From: Actinomycetes bacterium
Lineage (GTDB): Bacteria > Actinomycetota > Actinomycetes > Actinomycetales > Microbacteriaceae
Assembly: GCA_030425055.1 (NCBI GenBank)
Contig: JAUHVN010000120.1
Location: 1 to 7,962 of the forward strand
Length of the DNA stretch: 7,962 nt
Reading direction: 5' to 3'
Within the stretch, counting starts at the first letter, position 1. Each line of letters begins with the position of its first letter. Made by a program: the position numbers and the translations under genes. Below are positions 7,250 to 7,962 of the stretch, piece by piece. A model generated the notes under the pieces. It ran no database searches. It was given only the letters and a program-made list of their open reading frames with translations, and was not told the origin of the DNA.

Positions 7250-7596
7250 CCGGTCTCGAGGCGGGCGCGGTGGCGGATGCCGCATCCGTCGCCCTCGACC
7301 ACGAGCCGGTGCCGGCCTCTCTCGTGGTCGACGGCGCTCCGACGACCGGCTTCGCCGAGCTGACCGAGCTCGACGGCGCCGAGGTCGGCGTGTGGGAGAT
7401 GACGCCCGGCGCGATGCGCGACACCGAGGCCGACGAGGTGTTCGTCGTCATCTCGGGGTCGGCGACCGTCGCCTTCGACGACCCGGCTCTCGCGCCGATC
7501 GAGCTGTCGCCCGGGTCGGTCGTGCGCCTCACCGCGGGCATGCGCACGGTCTGGACGGTGCGCGAGACCCTGCGCAAGGTCTACATCGCCCCCTGA
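7246..7596 (+). CDS. Small single-domain cupin (cupin_3/DUF861-like)
   Basis: This is a 116-aa protein of one cupin barrel. GTG 7246 overlaps the oxidoreductase stop, with GGGGT at 7234-7238 as ribosome binding site; the frame is open further upstream, so this site sets the start. The core reads VGVWEMTPGAMRDTEADEVFVVISGSATV (47-75), matching the DUF861 pattern W-x-x-x-PG ... E-x(6)-G with E64 and G71, then LSPGSVVRL (87-95) and a final strand VRETLRKVYIAP. The two metal-binding histidines of the classical cupin motif are absent; the only His in the protein is H19, before the barrel. It is therefore unlikely to be a standard metal-dependent cupin enzyme. Small cupins of this type often sit beside PuuB-like oxidoreductases in actinobacteria and proteobacteria (general recollection). 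A role in binding or sensing a pathway intermediate is possible but not shown. Confidence 0.85.
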   Translation: MTGLEAGAVADAASVALDHEPVPASLVVDGAPTTGFAELTELDGAEVGVWEMTPGAMRDTEADEVFVVISGSATVAFDDPALAPIELSPGSVVRLTAGMRTVWTVRETLRKVYIAP

Positions 7597-7609
7597 CCAA
7601 GCGGGTCAG
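7593..7609. terminator. Possible weak bidirectional hairpin at the convergent gene ends
   Basis: CTGACC (7593-7598) and GGTCAG (7604-7609) form a 6-bp perfect stem with the 5-nt loop AAGCG. Both stop codons, the TGA of the cupin on + and the TGA of the regulator on -, lie within the stem. There is no T-run on either side and the stem is short, so it may be a by-product of two facing TGA codons rather than a working terminator. Confidence 0.3.
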
Positions 7610-7962
7610 CGCCCGGCAGAACGACGCACCAGCAGCGCGAGGTGCAGCGCGGTCTGCGTCTCGCCGTCGTCGAGGTCGACGTCGAGCAGCTCCTCGATGA
7701 GCGCGATGCGCTGGTAGAACACCGAGCGCGACAGGTGCGACGCGGATGCCGCGGCCGTGCGGTTGCCCGGATGCGCAAGCATCGCCTCGAGCACGTCGAG
7801 CAGGTCGCCGCCGCGCCCGAGGTCGTGCACGATGAGCGGCTCGAGCATCCGCTCGCCGTGCTCGAGCACGCGGTGGTCGTCGCGCAGCGCGGTCACCAGC
7901 TGCACGAGCGGCCGGTTCTCGGCCCGCCGCAGCTGCGGCCCCCGACCTGGTCGCCTCCGGCG
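7606..7962 (-). CDS. PucR-family transcriptional regulator, C-terminal part (5' end beyond window)
   Basis: This is the C-terminal DNA-binding end of a PucR-type regulator. The frame is open from the right edge; a GTG at 7905 (reading - strand) is within the domain and is not taken as the start. Counting from that codon, RVLEHGERMLEPLIVHD (12-28), GGDLLDVLEAML (32-43), GNRTAAASASHLSRSVFYQR (47-66) and IALIEELLDVDLDDGETQTA (67-86) follow the PucR C-terminal HTH (HTH_30) pattern, ending in LHLALLVRRSAGR. The helix-turn-helix lies near nt 7681-7767. Usual family features here are the L-R-x-D-x-R lead, the N-x-x-x-A-A-x-x-L-x-x-S/H-R core and the V/L-D-L-D-D turn. PucR proteins commonly regulate purine, amine or GABA catabolism. 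Its convergent position beside the oxidoreductase-cupin pair makes it the best regulator candidate in the window. The sensor half is outside the window, so the effector cannot be guessed. Confidence 0.88.
   Translation of the reverse strand, partial: RRRRPGRGPQLRRAENRPLVQLVTALRDDHRVLEHGERMLEPLIVHDLGRGGDLLDVLEAMLAHPGNRTAAASASHLSRSVFYQRIALIEELLDVDLDDGETQTALHLALLVRRSAGR

Noticed and set aside
5693..7285. Long - strand open frame of 530 codons opposite the oxidoreductase
   Set aside because: Same GC-driven artefact; the + strand gene has full FAD-binding motifs. Its C-terminal repeated residues come only from the 21-bp DNA repeat.
7246..7596. Catalytic ureidoglycolate lyase or metal-dependent ureidoglycine enzyme, suggested by the nearby PucR-type gene
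   Set aside because: The protein lacks the metal-ligand histidines and no other purine degradation gene is present in the window.
1..7962. Phage, insertion sequence, defence or secretion system
   Set aside because: All genes are recognisable transport, catabolic or regulatory families; no transposase, integrase, tRNA or terminal inverted repeats were seen.

Overview
The window looks like chromosomal DNA from a high-GC actinobacterium, most likely of the Microbacteriaceae (Microbacterium-like). GC content is very high, third codon positions are almost all G or C, GTG starts are frequent, and the hexamer GGATGC/GCATCC recurs. The genus is an inference from style, not from a marker gene.

Layout. 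Nucleotides 1-3888 hold a polyamine-type (PotABCD/PotFGHI-like) ABC importer on the + strand: the 3' part of the ATPase gene (Walker A lies upstream of the window), a Tat-exported substrate-binding lipoprotein, and two permeases. The last three genes are joined by a short 39-nt gap or by overlapping start/stop codons, so this is one operon. After a 104-nt gap filled by a nested perfect inverted repeat comes a YtcJ-type metal-dependent amidohydrolase (3993-5648). A 170-nt gap follows with two 21-bp tandem repeats. Then come a PuuB/OrdL-like FAD-dependent amine oxidoreductase (5819-7249) and a small cupin (7246-7596), coupled by a GTGA overlap. On the - strand, convergent and only 9 nt away, is the C-terminal end of a PucR-type regulator that runs off the right edge (7606-7962).

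How the genes may work together. The importer brings in an amine-containing compound. The amidohydrolase could cleave an amide or related bond in it, and the FAD enzyme could oxidise the resulting amine. The PucR-type protein is the obvious candidate regulator. This is a plausible amine/polyamine catabolic island, but the substrate is not shown by the sequence. The binding protein keeps several residues expected of the PotD amine pocket and appears to lack others, so the ligand may not be spermidine. No PuuA, PuuC or PuuD homologue is inside the window.

Nothing here resembles a defence system, mobile element, CRISPR array, rRNA or tRNA. The least explained signals are the two intergenic repeat structures and the uneven distribution of GGATGC. 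No stretch longer than about 170 nt lacks a gene.
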